Below are positions 46,794 through 57,653 of a stretch of 64,000 bases of DNA, piece by piece. The stretch's first letter is position 1, and the number at the start of each line of letters is the position of its first letter. Origin of the DNA: Mya arenaria (lineage: Eukaryota > Mollusca > Bivalvia > Myida > Myidae); NCBI RefSeq assembly GCF_026914265.1, contig NC_069128.1:27283460-27347459 (forward strand). The letters run 5' to 3'. The position numbers and the translations under genes are program-made. Under the pieces are notes generated by a model. It was not told the DNA's origin. It did not search any database and saw only the letters and a program-made list of their open reading frames with translations.

Positions 46794-47075
46794 TGGCGGA
46801 TCCGTGGTCTAGTGGTTACACACTTGACTATCAATCCAGGGGTCGCAGGTTCGATTCCCCGTCGCATCACTAAAAATACTAATCGTCCTCCGGCAGGAAC
46901 GTTAAATGGGGGTCCCTGTGACAGTGTTATATACTGGTGCACGTTCAAGAACCAGGGTAGCTTTAACCAGGGTTACATTCTGTCTGTGCAATATGCTCCA
47001 AAAACCTAAAATGACTCAAAATCTTAACGGAGCACTCGCCGAATGGGCAAGGCCCGAGTGCGAGTATAAATATGC
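46794..47075 (+). mobile_element. tRNA-derived SINE, copy 2, followed by (CA)n
   Basis: The head TCCGTGGTCTAGTGGTTA and the intact B-box GGTTCGATTCC give a plausible Pol III promoter. The body matches copy 1, including GAACCAGGGTAGC and GGAGCACTCGCCGAATGGGC. A short (CA)n follows at about 47080-47097. Two full copies in the same orientation sit 28 bp apart. Confidence 0.85.
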
Positions 47076-47107
47076 TAACATACACACACACACACACTAT
47101 ATTGTTA

Positions 47108-47600
47108 ATAGTGAAAAACAGACTATTGGAATAAGTACGCAGGGAAAACAGACTATTGGAATTAGTACGCAGAAAAACAGACTATTGGAATTAGTACGCA
47201 GGGAAAACAGACTATTGGAATTAGTACGCAGGGAAAACAGACTATTGGAATTAGTACGCAGGGAAAAAAGACTATTGGAATTAGTACGCAGGAAAAACAG
47301 ACTATTGGTATTAGTACGCAGGGAAAACAGACTATTGGAATTAGTACGCAGGAAACACAGATTATTGGAATAAGTACGCAGGGAAAACAGAGGATTGGAA
47401 TTAGAACGCAGGAAAAACAGATTATTAGAATTAGAACGCAGGGAAAACAGACTATTGGAATTAGTACGCAGGAAAAACTGATTATTGGAATTAGTCCTCA
47501 GGGAAAACAGACGACTGGAATTAGTATGCATGGAAACAGACGATTGGAATAAGAACGAAAGGAAAACAGACGATTGGAATTAGTACGCAGGGAAACAGGC
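47108..47600. repeat. 30-bp minisatellite, about 16 copies
   Basis: The unit is GGAAAACAGACTATTGGAAT followed by TAGTACGCAG, with scattered substitutions and some 28-29-bp units to the right. Long open frames on both strands here are products of a period divisible by three. Confidence 0.95.
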
Positions 47601-47984
47601 TACGAATATAGAACATATCTATTCGGAACTCCTCGGCCATTTTCCATCCAAAACAACCTCGGATGTATACGGGCGGTTTACAATGACAGAAATATGTCCA
47701 TTTACTCACTTAATACGTTAGTAATCTAATTATTCACTTATCTCAAAATACAACAACACAAACAGTTTAGGAATTGGCAATGTATTTGGTGAACATGTTG
47801 AGACAAACAAAGAGGGTAGTATTTACTCGATTATTGACATATATTTTCTTATTATTGATGTTAAAAATAAATATTTATGTATAGCATATAAATTAAAAAA
47901 AACAAATACTACCCTCTATAAGCGTCCGTACCAAATCGAAAACCTCAAGACAGTTTTCAACCTATATAACCTGAGAAACGTGTT

Positions 47985-49195
47985 TCCATACCTTTAAACT
48001 ATCTCTATCCCTAGTAATCTAAACTTTATATCACGAAGTGTCTCTATCCCTAGCTATCAAAGCTAAATATCTCAAATGGGCGTCTAACTTTAACTATTCT
48101 TGTCACATATCACAAAAGATTCTATAGCCCGAAGCAAGATGTCACAAATGGGCCTTTAGCTCTGACTATCTAAACTTGATATTTCAAAAGGGCCTTTATC
48201 CAAAGTTATCTAAGCTAAAGCTGACAGAGAGCGTTTTTGCCCTAACTATATAAGCTTAACATCACAAAAAGTTTTCCAAACCCTGGCTGTCTAAGCTAAA
48301 TATCACAAAAGTGTCTCAAGCTCTAGTCATATCAGGTAAATATCATATTAAGGCCTTAACCCCTGGCTATCTAAACTAAATATCACAGAAAGGCCTCTAG
48401 CCCTGGCGTTCAAAGCCAAATATCATTGAAAGACAACAAGCCCTGGATATTCAATATAACTTTCACAATATTGTCTCTTACACTGGCTATCCAAACCAAA
48501 TATCACAAAAGGACTTCTTAGTCTTGGCTATCTAAACTAAATATCTCAAAAGAGCACCTAGCCCTAACTATCTAAGCTAAATATCACAAAAGGGCAGCTA
48601 GCACTGGCTATCTAAACCAAATATCACAAAAGGGCTGCTAGCACTGGCTATCTAAACCAAATATCACAAAAGGGCTGCTAGCCCTGGCTATCCAAGCCAA
48701 ATATCACAAAAGGGCAGCTAGCCCTGGCTATCCAAACCAAATATCACAAAAGGGCAGCTAGCCTCGGTTATCCATGCCAAATATCACAAAAGGGCAGCTG
48801 GCCCTGGCTATCCAAGCTAAATACCACAAAAGGGCAGCTAGCACTAGCTATCCAAGCCATATATCACAAATGAGCAGCTAGCCCTGGCTATCCAAGCCAA
48901 ATATCACAAAAGGGCAGCTAGCACTAGCTATCCAAGCCATATATCACAAATGAGCAGCTAGCCCTGGCTATCCAAGCCAAATATCACAAAAGGGCAGCTA
49001 GCCTCGGCTATCCAAGCCATATATCACAAAAGGGCAGCTAGCCCTGGCTATCAAAGCCATATATCACAAAAGGGCAGCTAGCCCTGGCTATCCAAGCCAA
49101 AAATCACAAAGGGCAGCTAGCCCTGGCTATCCAAGCCATATATCACAAAAGGGCAGCTAGCCCTGGCTATCCAAGCAAAATATCACAAAAGTTCA
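47985..49195. repeat. 40-bp satellite, about 30 copies
   Basis: The consensus is AGCTAGCCCTGGCTATCCAA followed by GCCAAATATCACAAAAGGGC. Copies from about 48590 rightwards are nearly uniform, while those to the left are progressively diverged and irregular in length. The array ends exactly where the tyrosine-recombinase frame of the DIRS-like element is cut off. Confidence 0.95.
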
Positions 49196-49927
49196 GCTGG
49201 AATCACTGTCTATGCCAGATTTTAACAAATAAGTACTTAACAATTGAACTGGACAAAATTCAGTATAAGTTTGACCTATAACAACGTTATTCCCTTCTCT
49301 ATAAACGTCAGTCTTGGACTTTTCAATATAAATTTCACAATGTGTGTCCAAAAATTCTATAATAGAACGTCTTAAAGAAAGAACTTCATTAATCCTGAAA
49401 AATCCTGCAAATGCAAGCACGAAAATATTAATATCTCTAAAGTCTCCCAGAGAACTGGTTTCAGAAACTAAGGCGTATTTCAAAATCAATCTTTTTAAAA
49501 TTTTACTAGTTATAGGCTCCTTTTTATTAACCGGTTTTACCACTTTCCTTTTGCAACCGGAAAGACAGAGTTTTAACCAAGTATCATTACAAGGATTGTA
49601 TTCATTAGCAATAACATGTGCCCAATCGATACCATACCATATAGAATTCAATTTTGATTTACTCACATTATCTTCCTGAATAATGGTCACTAAATTTTAG
49701 GCTACAGATACAGGTGTAGCTGGTAAACTTTTTAAATTTGATTTTTCACACCATGCTCTAAATTTGTTTAACACTAAAGAATAGTTACGAACAGTAGAAT
49801 GTTCTCTCCCAAACGAAATCACATCTTTAACTTCTGAGAACAGCTCTTCTGGGTTGTTTGAGACAGTCTGACAAATGCTGGCTGTTTCCTGCCATCTAAC
49901 GGATCCGAATATACAACCTGTATACAA
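49193..49927 (-). pseudogene. DIRS tyrosine recombinase, truncated
   Basis: The N-terminal SAM-like part (REHSTVRNYSLVLNKFRAWC) and the catalytic part share one frame, interrupted only by a TAA at 49697-49699. The first catalytic Arg lies in FFRINEVLSLR and a Lys in EKSKTDVYREG. The second box (HxxR) and the nucleophilic Tyr are missing because the frame runs into the 40-bp satellite. An AG acceptor-like GTATACAG just upstream of 49927 hints at an intron. Confidence 0.8.
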
Positions 49928-50237
49928 AAAAAGAAATCTTACTTATTACAAGTAAAACAAATATTATATGATATTATCAATAATCAGTTAGCTTTAACAA
50001 TATATTGTACCCTAGGATTACGCATTCCATGAGTTAGCATTACACATCACAATCCAATCTTATTACAAGAACATCACTTGTAAATCTTTCTGTACCAAAT
50101 ATTGTAGAAGTACTTCTACCTTGAACATATATATTGTCTCTTCTAAACACCAAAACTTCATAAATATATTTCTTAAAGGAAGCATTCTCACCTCGGGACT
50201 CGAAGGCCAATAGGGTGCAACTAATGTCCCCACACCT

Positions 50238-50830
50238 TTACAATATGCCAAATGATTCAAAACTTTTCATATCAAATAAACTGGAGGTACCAACAAATTG
50301 TTGTCTTTTCCCCAATAAACAGTAAAAAACATCAGCTGCCTCTGTGAACGGGGTCCAAAACAATGAATTATATCTTGGCAATTTATGAGTGTAATCATTA
50401 GCAAATCTATCTATAGCATGCGGGCCATACAAAGTATTGAGGTAATTACAAAAATCCTGACAAATCCCGTAATCATCATAATCAACAATTCTACTTAACT
50501 CATCGGCCAACGAATTTTGTGATCTTCGTATCCATACAACTTACAATGAAACACCTTTAGAAGTAAACATTTTGACTGTCTGTATGCCACTGAACAGTTT
50601 TACCTGCTAATTTGTCAAGAAATCTGACAAGAGAAAACCTTATAGCCAACAGTTATCATATAAGAAATATTCATCTTGGCATCCCAACTATTCCTTGATT
50701 CAATTTGTTTGAAAAATGGCTTCGTTTGCAATAAAGAAACATTTCCTAATACTGGGGACACGGAAATTATCTTACCCGATAGCTGAGCTAATTTTCGAGC
50801 TGACACCACAGTTACGTTGCTCAAAACGTA
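50238..50830 (-). pseudogene. DIRS RNase H-region remnant
   Basis: Segments VSARKLAQLSGKIISVSP with RNSWDAKM, then MADELSRIVDYDDYG and NTLYGPHAIDRFANDY, match the domain that follows the RT in DIRS-like polyproteins. The pieces lie in different frames. Confidence 0.75.
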
Positions 50831-50899
50831 TTTAAGACATTAAATCCTAACCCTTCTAAACTTTTTGTGGGGAAAAAAAATATATTTTCCTAAATTCAC

Positions 50900-51400
50900 A
50901 ATGAAACCGGCACCATTCAGTGTTTTTAAAACAAAGTTTGAGTCTGCCAAATTTTCTCAAAATCAGTGTTAATTCCCCAACCATCATCTAAATACACAAT
51001 TTTTATCAGGCCGTTTTTCCTCCAATATTTTACTAAAAGGAGGAAGATATTTTGTTATTGTACGCGGGGCTGACTTGACACCAAAAGCTAAAACTGTGTA
51101 AACAAGATATTTAGTTTCAGACCCAAACCTCTAAGGAATCCCCCCAAAATTGTGATGATTTTGTTTGATTGAACTATGATAGTAGACGCAAGTTAGGTCA
51201 AATTTAAACATGAAACCTCCCGGAACAGCGCACTCTTGCTATTTCGTGATCTTAACCTTTCGTCTTTCAAGAAAGTGTTCACAACACTTAGATCCAAAAT
51301 TAATCTCTTTTTACCCGAAGAATTAACTGCAACCGAAAGAGGATTGACATTATGTGGAATATAAGGAACTTCATAAGTACACATTATCTTAATCAAATCA
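50900..51400 (-). pseudogene. DIRS reverse transcriptase remnant
   Basis: NPLSVAVNSSGKKRLILDLS (finger), LAFGVKSAP (motif B type) and the catalytic VYLDDGWG (about 50979-50998) are readable. Frame changes separate them. Confidence 0.8.
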
Positions 51401-51689
51401 TGAATTGCTGAACTTACAAACTCATTATTTCGTTAAGATGATTGATTGTTTTCAAGATAAAACTTGGTGGTTTAATAATAAAGGTTAGACGTATCCATTT
51501 TCTATAACAGACAATATTTCATTATCAGCCTTTAAATCATCTTTCCAAAATATAAAACAATTCTTTAGTCTTCCTTTAACATTATGTTGTGAAATATCAA
51601 CCGAGTTTTCAAAATTAAAAAAAAAGAGTCTGCAGTTCAGTCGGTTTGAAACAGTTTTCATTTGATAATTAAACAAGTACATATCATAA

Positions 51690-52217
51690 TCACTGTCCGC
51701 CATTGGCTGGGAAGAACTGCTGCGTCTGTTGAGAGGCGGTTGCTGTAGCCACCGGTCTGGTTACTCCTCGGCCACGCCCGATACCCATGGAGTTGGTGGT
51801 TCCTTGCAGGTCTGCGGCAAAACCGCTGGCAAAGTGTCCCTCTGAGGCGCATTTGACACAGATGACTGTTCCACACTGCACGAAACGTCCTTCAGCCAAG
51901 GATCCACGGCCTCGACCTTCTCGAAAGCTTCGAAAAGAAGAAGGCTGCCCAGCAGGGCCATTATTAACAAAGGAAGCCGACTGCTTTCTAGTTGTTTTTT
52001 TTTCCATTTTGACGAGAGCTTTCTCTTCAGCCTTACGAATCCTCATATCATCATCAGAATCACTAGCAACATCATACAAAAGAAGAGCTGTCGTAAGACA
52101 GCGCGCTCGACTTCGCCGCTTTGACTTAGAAGTGAATACAATAACGATGTCATATGTGCCTGTCAAAACCAATAAAACAATCAAATTGAAAAGTGAACAA
52201 GAATCGCGATGTGACAA
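51690..52217 (-). pseudogene. DIRS gag C-terminal part with zinc-knuckle-like segment
   Basis: The readable segments include DVASDSDDDMRIRKAEEKAL, an Arg/Gly-rich part and CGTVICVKCASEGHF, a CCHC-like arrangement. The N-terminal residues of this frame are probably not native, as the real gag start lies beyond the insertion. Confidence 0.7.
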
Positions 52218-52283
52218 AACCAGGTTTTTAATGATTGGCAGAAGAGATTCAGTTTCAACTGCTTTCTTTTATTTTTTGTAACA

Positions 52284-53522
52284 GTGACCTTGATCCTAAG
52301 GGCCCCAAACACAATCCTATGAAATCATTCATAAACTCTTCCTACATATCAAGTTTGGTCACAGTATGTCAACCATAACTGAAACAGTAATCTATTTTTA
52401 GTAACAGTGACCTTGACCCTAGGGGGCCAAAAGGCAATCCATGAAAGCTCTGCATAAACTTGTCTTATATACCAAATTTGGTCACACTATGTCGACCCTT
52501 ACTTGAGTTATTCAGTACTAACCATATTTCTATTTTTTAGCAACAGTGACCTTGCCCTAGACCATAGCTCTCGGAGCCCAAAACACAATCTCAGGAAAGG
52601 TCTCTATAATCTCTTCCTATATACCAAGTTTGGTCACAATATGTAGACCCTTACTTAAGTTATTCAATACCAACAATTTTTCTATTAAAAGTATCATTGA
52701 ACTTGATTGTAGGGGCCTCAAACTCATTCCCATAAAAGGTCTCCATAAACTCTTCGTATATACCAAGTTTGGTCTATTTATGTCAAACCTAGCTAAAATT
52801 ATTCGATACATAAGGTGACTTTGATGCTGACCTCCCACCAGCCCGCCCGAACAATGACTCAAGTCATTTAAATAACTTGTTTTCCCTTTATGAAAATGCT
52901 GTTAAGAATATAAAAATGCCTTTCAAAAGAAATTAAAATAAAATTAAAAAAAAAAATATTCAAGGGCCATAATTTGTATATAAGGGTTAAAATGGAGTTA
53001 TGTTTCTTGTTGTAAGATGGTCGTCAATAATTTTGCAATTTATTCAGTGCATTGAATGAAAAGTATAGAAGTTTTTTTATTAAAATCCCAACTTGCCCTT
53101 ATAATTAACTTGCCCTAAAACTTTAACCTAAGTCAATCAGGGGCCATAACTTGTATTAAGGATACTATGGAGTTATGTTACCTCATTGTGTGATGGTCCT
53201 GAACAATTGTGGGAAGTTTTAAGTGAATTGAATAAAGGGTATAGAAGTTGTTAATAAATACCCCAACCTGCCCTAAAACTTTAACCTAAGTTCCATAGTC
53301 AATCAGGGGCCATAATTTGTATAAAAGATAATATTGAGTTATCTAACCTCATTATGTGATGGCTCTGAACAACTGTGTGAAGTATTAAGTCAACTGAATG
53401 AATGGTATTGGACTTATACGTGAAAATCCCAACTTGTCCTAAAACTCTAACCGGACGCCGATGCCGACGCTGGGGCGAGTAGTATAGCCCTCCTTATTCT
53501 TCGAATAGTCGAGCTAAAATTG
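52284..53522 (-). repeat. 1.2-kb composite repeat inserted in the DIRS gag
   Basis: 52284-52860 consists of ~115-bp repeats built on CAGTGACCTTGACCCTA and CCAAGTTTGGTCAC. 52861-53450 consists of ~180-bp repeats built on AATCAGGGGCCATAA. The minus-strand head, TTTTAGCTCGACTATTCGAA, is followed by a CGACGC-type GC patch. It separates the two halves of gag. Confidence 0.7.
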
Positions 53523-53544
53523 GTATTCAGCAATAGTGTTCCAA

Positions 53545-53860
53545 CCGGCTGCGGAGTTATCGGCAATTCAATTTTATACTTTATGAACCGATGAGCTCTG
53601 TCAGCTTCTCTCAAAGTAATAGCTTTATCACAAGAGTCAACTAAATCAAGAACTTCCCAATTAAATTCATATTGTTGTTTGTTGCCAGGTCTTTTAAGTG
53701 GGACAGAATTTTCAACTCAAATGTTCTAGCCGACTCAGCCGCCCATTCCGTTTCTGATCCCACAGTCCTTTTCAGCTTGTCGAATTTCTAGTCAAAATAC
53801 CCCTGCAATTCTTTCTTTAAAAACTTTTCAAATTTATATCTTCACTTCACTTTCAGACAT
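53545..53860 (-). pseudogene. DIRS gag N-terminal remnant
   Basis: Begins ATGTCTGAAAGTGAAGTGAA (minus). After several stops it gives KRPGNKQQYEFNWEVLDLVD and READRAHRFIKYKIEL, typical of the gag start of these elements. Confidence 0.65.
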
Positions 53861-54169
53861 TGTAAAATACCTTCTAATGTCACCAAATACAAAACCTCGA
53901 GTCACGAAAATAATTGAATAATTGTATTTAACTACGTCGCAAGTAGACCGCATAGTATTTTCAAATTAGCAGTTAAACTTAATAACTTTATTATTGGGAA
54001 ACTTCATTATTCAAGCAATTATACACTTCACTGGCAATCATTTTAAACTTAGATTTACAAAATAAACGTAATGCACTCAATTCACACTATATTTTCATGT
54101 GCTTAGATGATATGATGAACTTAATATGTGTAAGTTAAATTAATTAAATGCCTGTTTTTTTCTATTCTG

Positions 54170-54541
54170 TAAAGATGCACTCTTACTCCCAAATATGATT
54201 TACCACAATTAATAATTATTGTTTTAATATTCAAAACAGGATGAATAAAGGTTGAAAAGAATGGTACTTATGAAGGATACCGAGTTGAATTTGAAAGTAA
54301 TGAGCATAAAACACGGTATTTCTATCTTATAATACTATAGTAGACCACAGTTAATCTTTTAGCATTCACCAATAGTTTAATATTTTTGCGCTTTCTGCTA
54401 TTAAATACACGGTTACAAGATTATTATCAGTAATTAATATTTTCAATAAATGCATTATTTAGTAAGTAGTAAAAGGCTTATCAGTCAAAATGTATGTTTG
54501 TTATACATATATATGTATTGATTTAGAATAAGAGTGTCAAA
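54170..54541. mobile_element. MITE family B, copy 2
   Basis: Starts TAAAGATGCACTCTTACTCC and ends AGAATAAGAGTGTCAA. The interior AACACGGTATTTCTATCT and TATTAAATACACGGTTACA match the copies at 16523 (inverted) and 63291. Confidence 0.8.
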
Positions 54542-56433
54542 TTAATGTCAGCCGGTGTCTTACATTTCTTCAACAACCAGAACATAACATATTTAAAAGT
54601 TGGTAAATGATGTTTCTTAGCCGAATAATGATATTACTTCGATAGTTTGTGCTTGAGTAAGTATCTACTTTAGAGTAGGAAGTTATTGACTGTGCTTTGA
54701 CATTTAAATAAGGAAGTTGAATTAGGAAGTTAATACTACAAAGGTATGTGAAAAGGATTTAACCTACGCACTACTATGTTAAATTTATGTTTGTTCTCGT
54801 TTAAGATCAATGAGGGCATGGTTACGGAAGATATTGTATTTACAACTATTTCAATTTAGACGCTTGATTTTATTAAATCTGAACCATCAACTTGTTGATA
54901 TGTAAAGAGGATTCACCAATCTCGACATCACTGATGAATGTCGAATCCAGTGCTTTATTGTAGTGTCAAATTTTGCAAGAAATATAAATTGACAATAAAT
55001 GTCATTGTAACCACAACACAATGGTAAACGGACTTTATTTCAATCAAACGATAAGCGTCAGTTCCTGTCAAATGACAGAGGCAATGTATTGTTTGTGTAT
55101 ATTGTAAATAACCTTATGCTTTATATGTGTCCATAACGTTTGTGTGTTTGTTTGTTTTTTGTTGTTATTTTTCTATGTCTATACTTTGTATTGTATTGTA
55201 TATATTTGTGTATGTGTATTTAAACTATTCTTCTCTTCACATTTGGAGGATAAACAGAATAAACTAAACTAAACTTTTCAATAACACGTTTAAGTATGCT
55301 TAGTCACCCAAAATCGAACTTTTTTCCCTATAAATGCTACGAAAATACTACAAGTGTTTTCAATGTAATTTGTATAGTAGATAGTTTGTAAATGTTTTCA
55401 CTTAAATTGCTGTCTTTGCAATATAATAAAAAAGCTAGCAATTCAATTGTGACGGAGCTATACCACCGACTGTTCGTAACCACATTTTACCAGACATGAG
55501 ATGTACAACTGTTTTTATTGATACCGTCTAAAGAACATGCATTTCTAAACACTCAAGATTTATTAATGCGTTACGTTACTAAGCGCTTATAAATAAACAT
55601 CCTTTTTGTTAATTCGATCATAATTTATCTTAAAAAAAAACCGGTCATGTCTTTTTAAATTTCTCGGCAGACTGCTTTTACAGAGAACTGAATTTCCGTT
55701 TTTATGTTTAATTTAAAACATAATGCTATTTGGTCTTACTTCAAGACGCATATACTATCATAATGGAGTGCAACACTTTTTAATGCACTTATTATAATTA
55801 AACGTTACCGCACACCTATTTCACCTAATTCCTTGAAATTTATCATTATTAAACCCATTCATAATTCTTAGTTTATTAAGAATGAAACAGACTTAAACAC
55901 GTTCAATTTAAATGTTTTTTGACGGAATGACGATTATTTCTTTAAAAGATACAGATTTCTGTATTGTTTTTCTGCCACGTAATTGCACAGTGAATAAAAG
56001 TTGAATTAAATACAGATACTTATACCATACATAAGCTCCATCTTTATGTCTATCACAAACAATTTGCATTTGTTTAAATTATTCATTTTTCTTAATGCAA
56101 TATAGAATTAGAATTACCTTAGGGTGCAAATTAGCCCCATTGGGAAATTTTCGGCATATAAACGTAGCGTAAAACCTTGTGTTAATCTTGCAGTGAAATA
56201 TCTTGCAAAATCAGAGATTCGATATTTCTGTGTTGGTAAATACCTCATATTGACTAAGGCGTAAACAATGATATAATAGTTTCGTGTTTCTTGCCTAAAA
56301 TAAATAGGGTAAGTAGGTCAGTTATCTTTTTTTATTTTTTATTAGGCGATTTTAGTTTTCGAGGTTTCTCGCTTACCAAAAACGATAAATTATATTCTTA
56401 TGATTATAAGTGTAACTTAATGTAAACTTGTTC
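54542..56433. other. Intergenic DNA, mostly unrecognised
   Basis: No gene found. GGATAAACAGAATAAACTAAACTAAAC near 55247-55274 resembles the short-repeat tail of a LINE 3' end, but no coding part precedes it. Confidence 0.4.
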
Positions 56434-56631
56434 ATTGAATTATTCATTACCTCTGTCACAATCTTAATTGGAATGATATTATAAATTACGAGGTCCCAGC
56501 ATTTATTAGCATTGATATAAGTAAACATTCATATTGAATTATTCATTACCTCTGTCACAATCTTAATTGGAATGATATTATAAATTACGAGGTCCCAGCA
56601 TTTATTAGCATTGATATAAGTAAACATTCAT
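56434..56631. repeat. Perfect tandem duplication of 99 bp
   Basis: TTGAATTATTCATTACCTCT recurs 99 bases later, and the two copies are identical through AAGTAAACATTCATAT. Confidence 0.97.
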
Positions 56632-57653
56632 ATGAAGAGGCAAATACATTAATTTTACGTTTAAGATTCATGAAATGTTTTAATTGGAACAATTTTAAAT
56701 TATGCAGCCTATAGACGTTGTAATGAATTGAAAATGAAATATAATCGAGCAACATTTTGTTCTTGGAGTTTGTATTTTTGTGTGGGCTGTAATATTATGA
56801 CAATCGTGGGTTTTTAAATTTTCCTGTTCATAAGTTTTACGTAAATGAAGCAAAAATAGTTTCATAAAGTATATTAAAGTCAGTCTGTTTATCGACCAAG
56901 GCTTACTTGCTTAACATGTGTCTGAAGTAAAAGGTAGCATACACAGGAAGAGGAACCACGTGATTATAAAGGGGTTCTCGCATGGTTCACCACGGGTCAC
57001 AACCGAAGTAAACAAACAATTTAGTGACGTTAATTTTTTAAATAACGTTTTTTGAAAGAAAATGTATGAAAATATTTCTTTGCATAAGAAATAAAATGTT
57101 ATTTTCTGCTTCAACACGTTTTAAATATATTAGATTAAGGTGTAGTTAAATGAGGCATTCCTTGGCGAAAAATTTCAGCGTTGCATCGTTCTACGAAATT
57201 CAAAATAAGTTCAGAGTCCAATTTTGACAATCTAAAGAAAGCAGAGCGGGTTACCTCGACCAGCGGGTAATAACAGATGCATAGTAATGTAGGATGAAAT
57301 AGGAATCGAAGTGCCGCTCGTATAATGAAATGGAGCATAACATGTAATAAAACTGCGTCGAGAAAAGATTAAACTACCTGCATTCACGCAGATTCATTCT
57401 TACTTAGTTGATTGAATAAAATGTATCGGGAGAAGAATGAAAAAGAGTAGCAATGTATTGGAAAGATAACAAAACGTCCGGGTTGGTAAAGAAGACACGT
57501 AAAATGGGTACACAAGGAAATTATACCAACTGCACTGTGATTTTAAGGAAAAAATATGAGTTTAAAGTTAAAACTTCCCGGTATAGTCTAGTGGTTTTGA
57601 AAAGGTCCAACTATGTGGATATAATTATAGATATTAATTGATTTGGAGCTAAT

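Larger units (their letters stand above)
49193..53860 (-). mobile_element. Broken DIRS-type tyrosine-recombinase retrotransposon
   Basis: In minus-strand order: gag start (53860-53545), a foreign repeat insertion (53522-52284), gag end with a zinc-knuckle-like segment (52217-51690), reverse transcriptase (about 51400-50900), RNase H and downstream domain (about 50830-50238), and tyrosine recombinase (49927-49193). This gene order, with a recombinase in place of an integrase, defines DIRS-like elements. Several frameshifts and stops inactivate it, and no terminal repeats are visible. The recombinase is truncated at the satellite border. Confidence 0.85.

Noticed and set aside
46906..47531. Open frames of 144-155 codons on both strands rich in Arg, Leu, Asn and Ser
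   Set aside because: Produced by a 30-bp minisatellite whose period is a multiple of three.
47985..49195. Regular 40-bp repeats resembling a CRISPR array
   Set aside because: Repeats are contiguous without unique spacers, in a eukaryotic context with no cas genes. It is a satellite.
51787..52281. 164-codon + strand frame
   Set aside because: Antisense to the DIRS gag, which carries the recognisable motifs.
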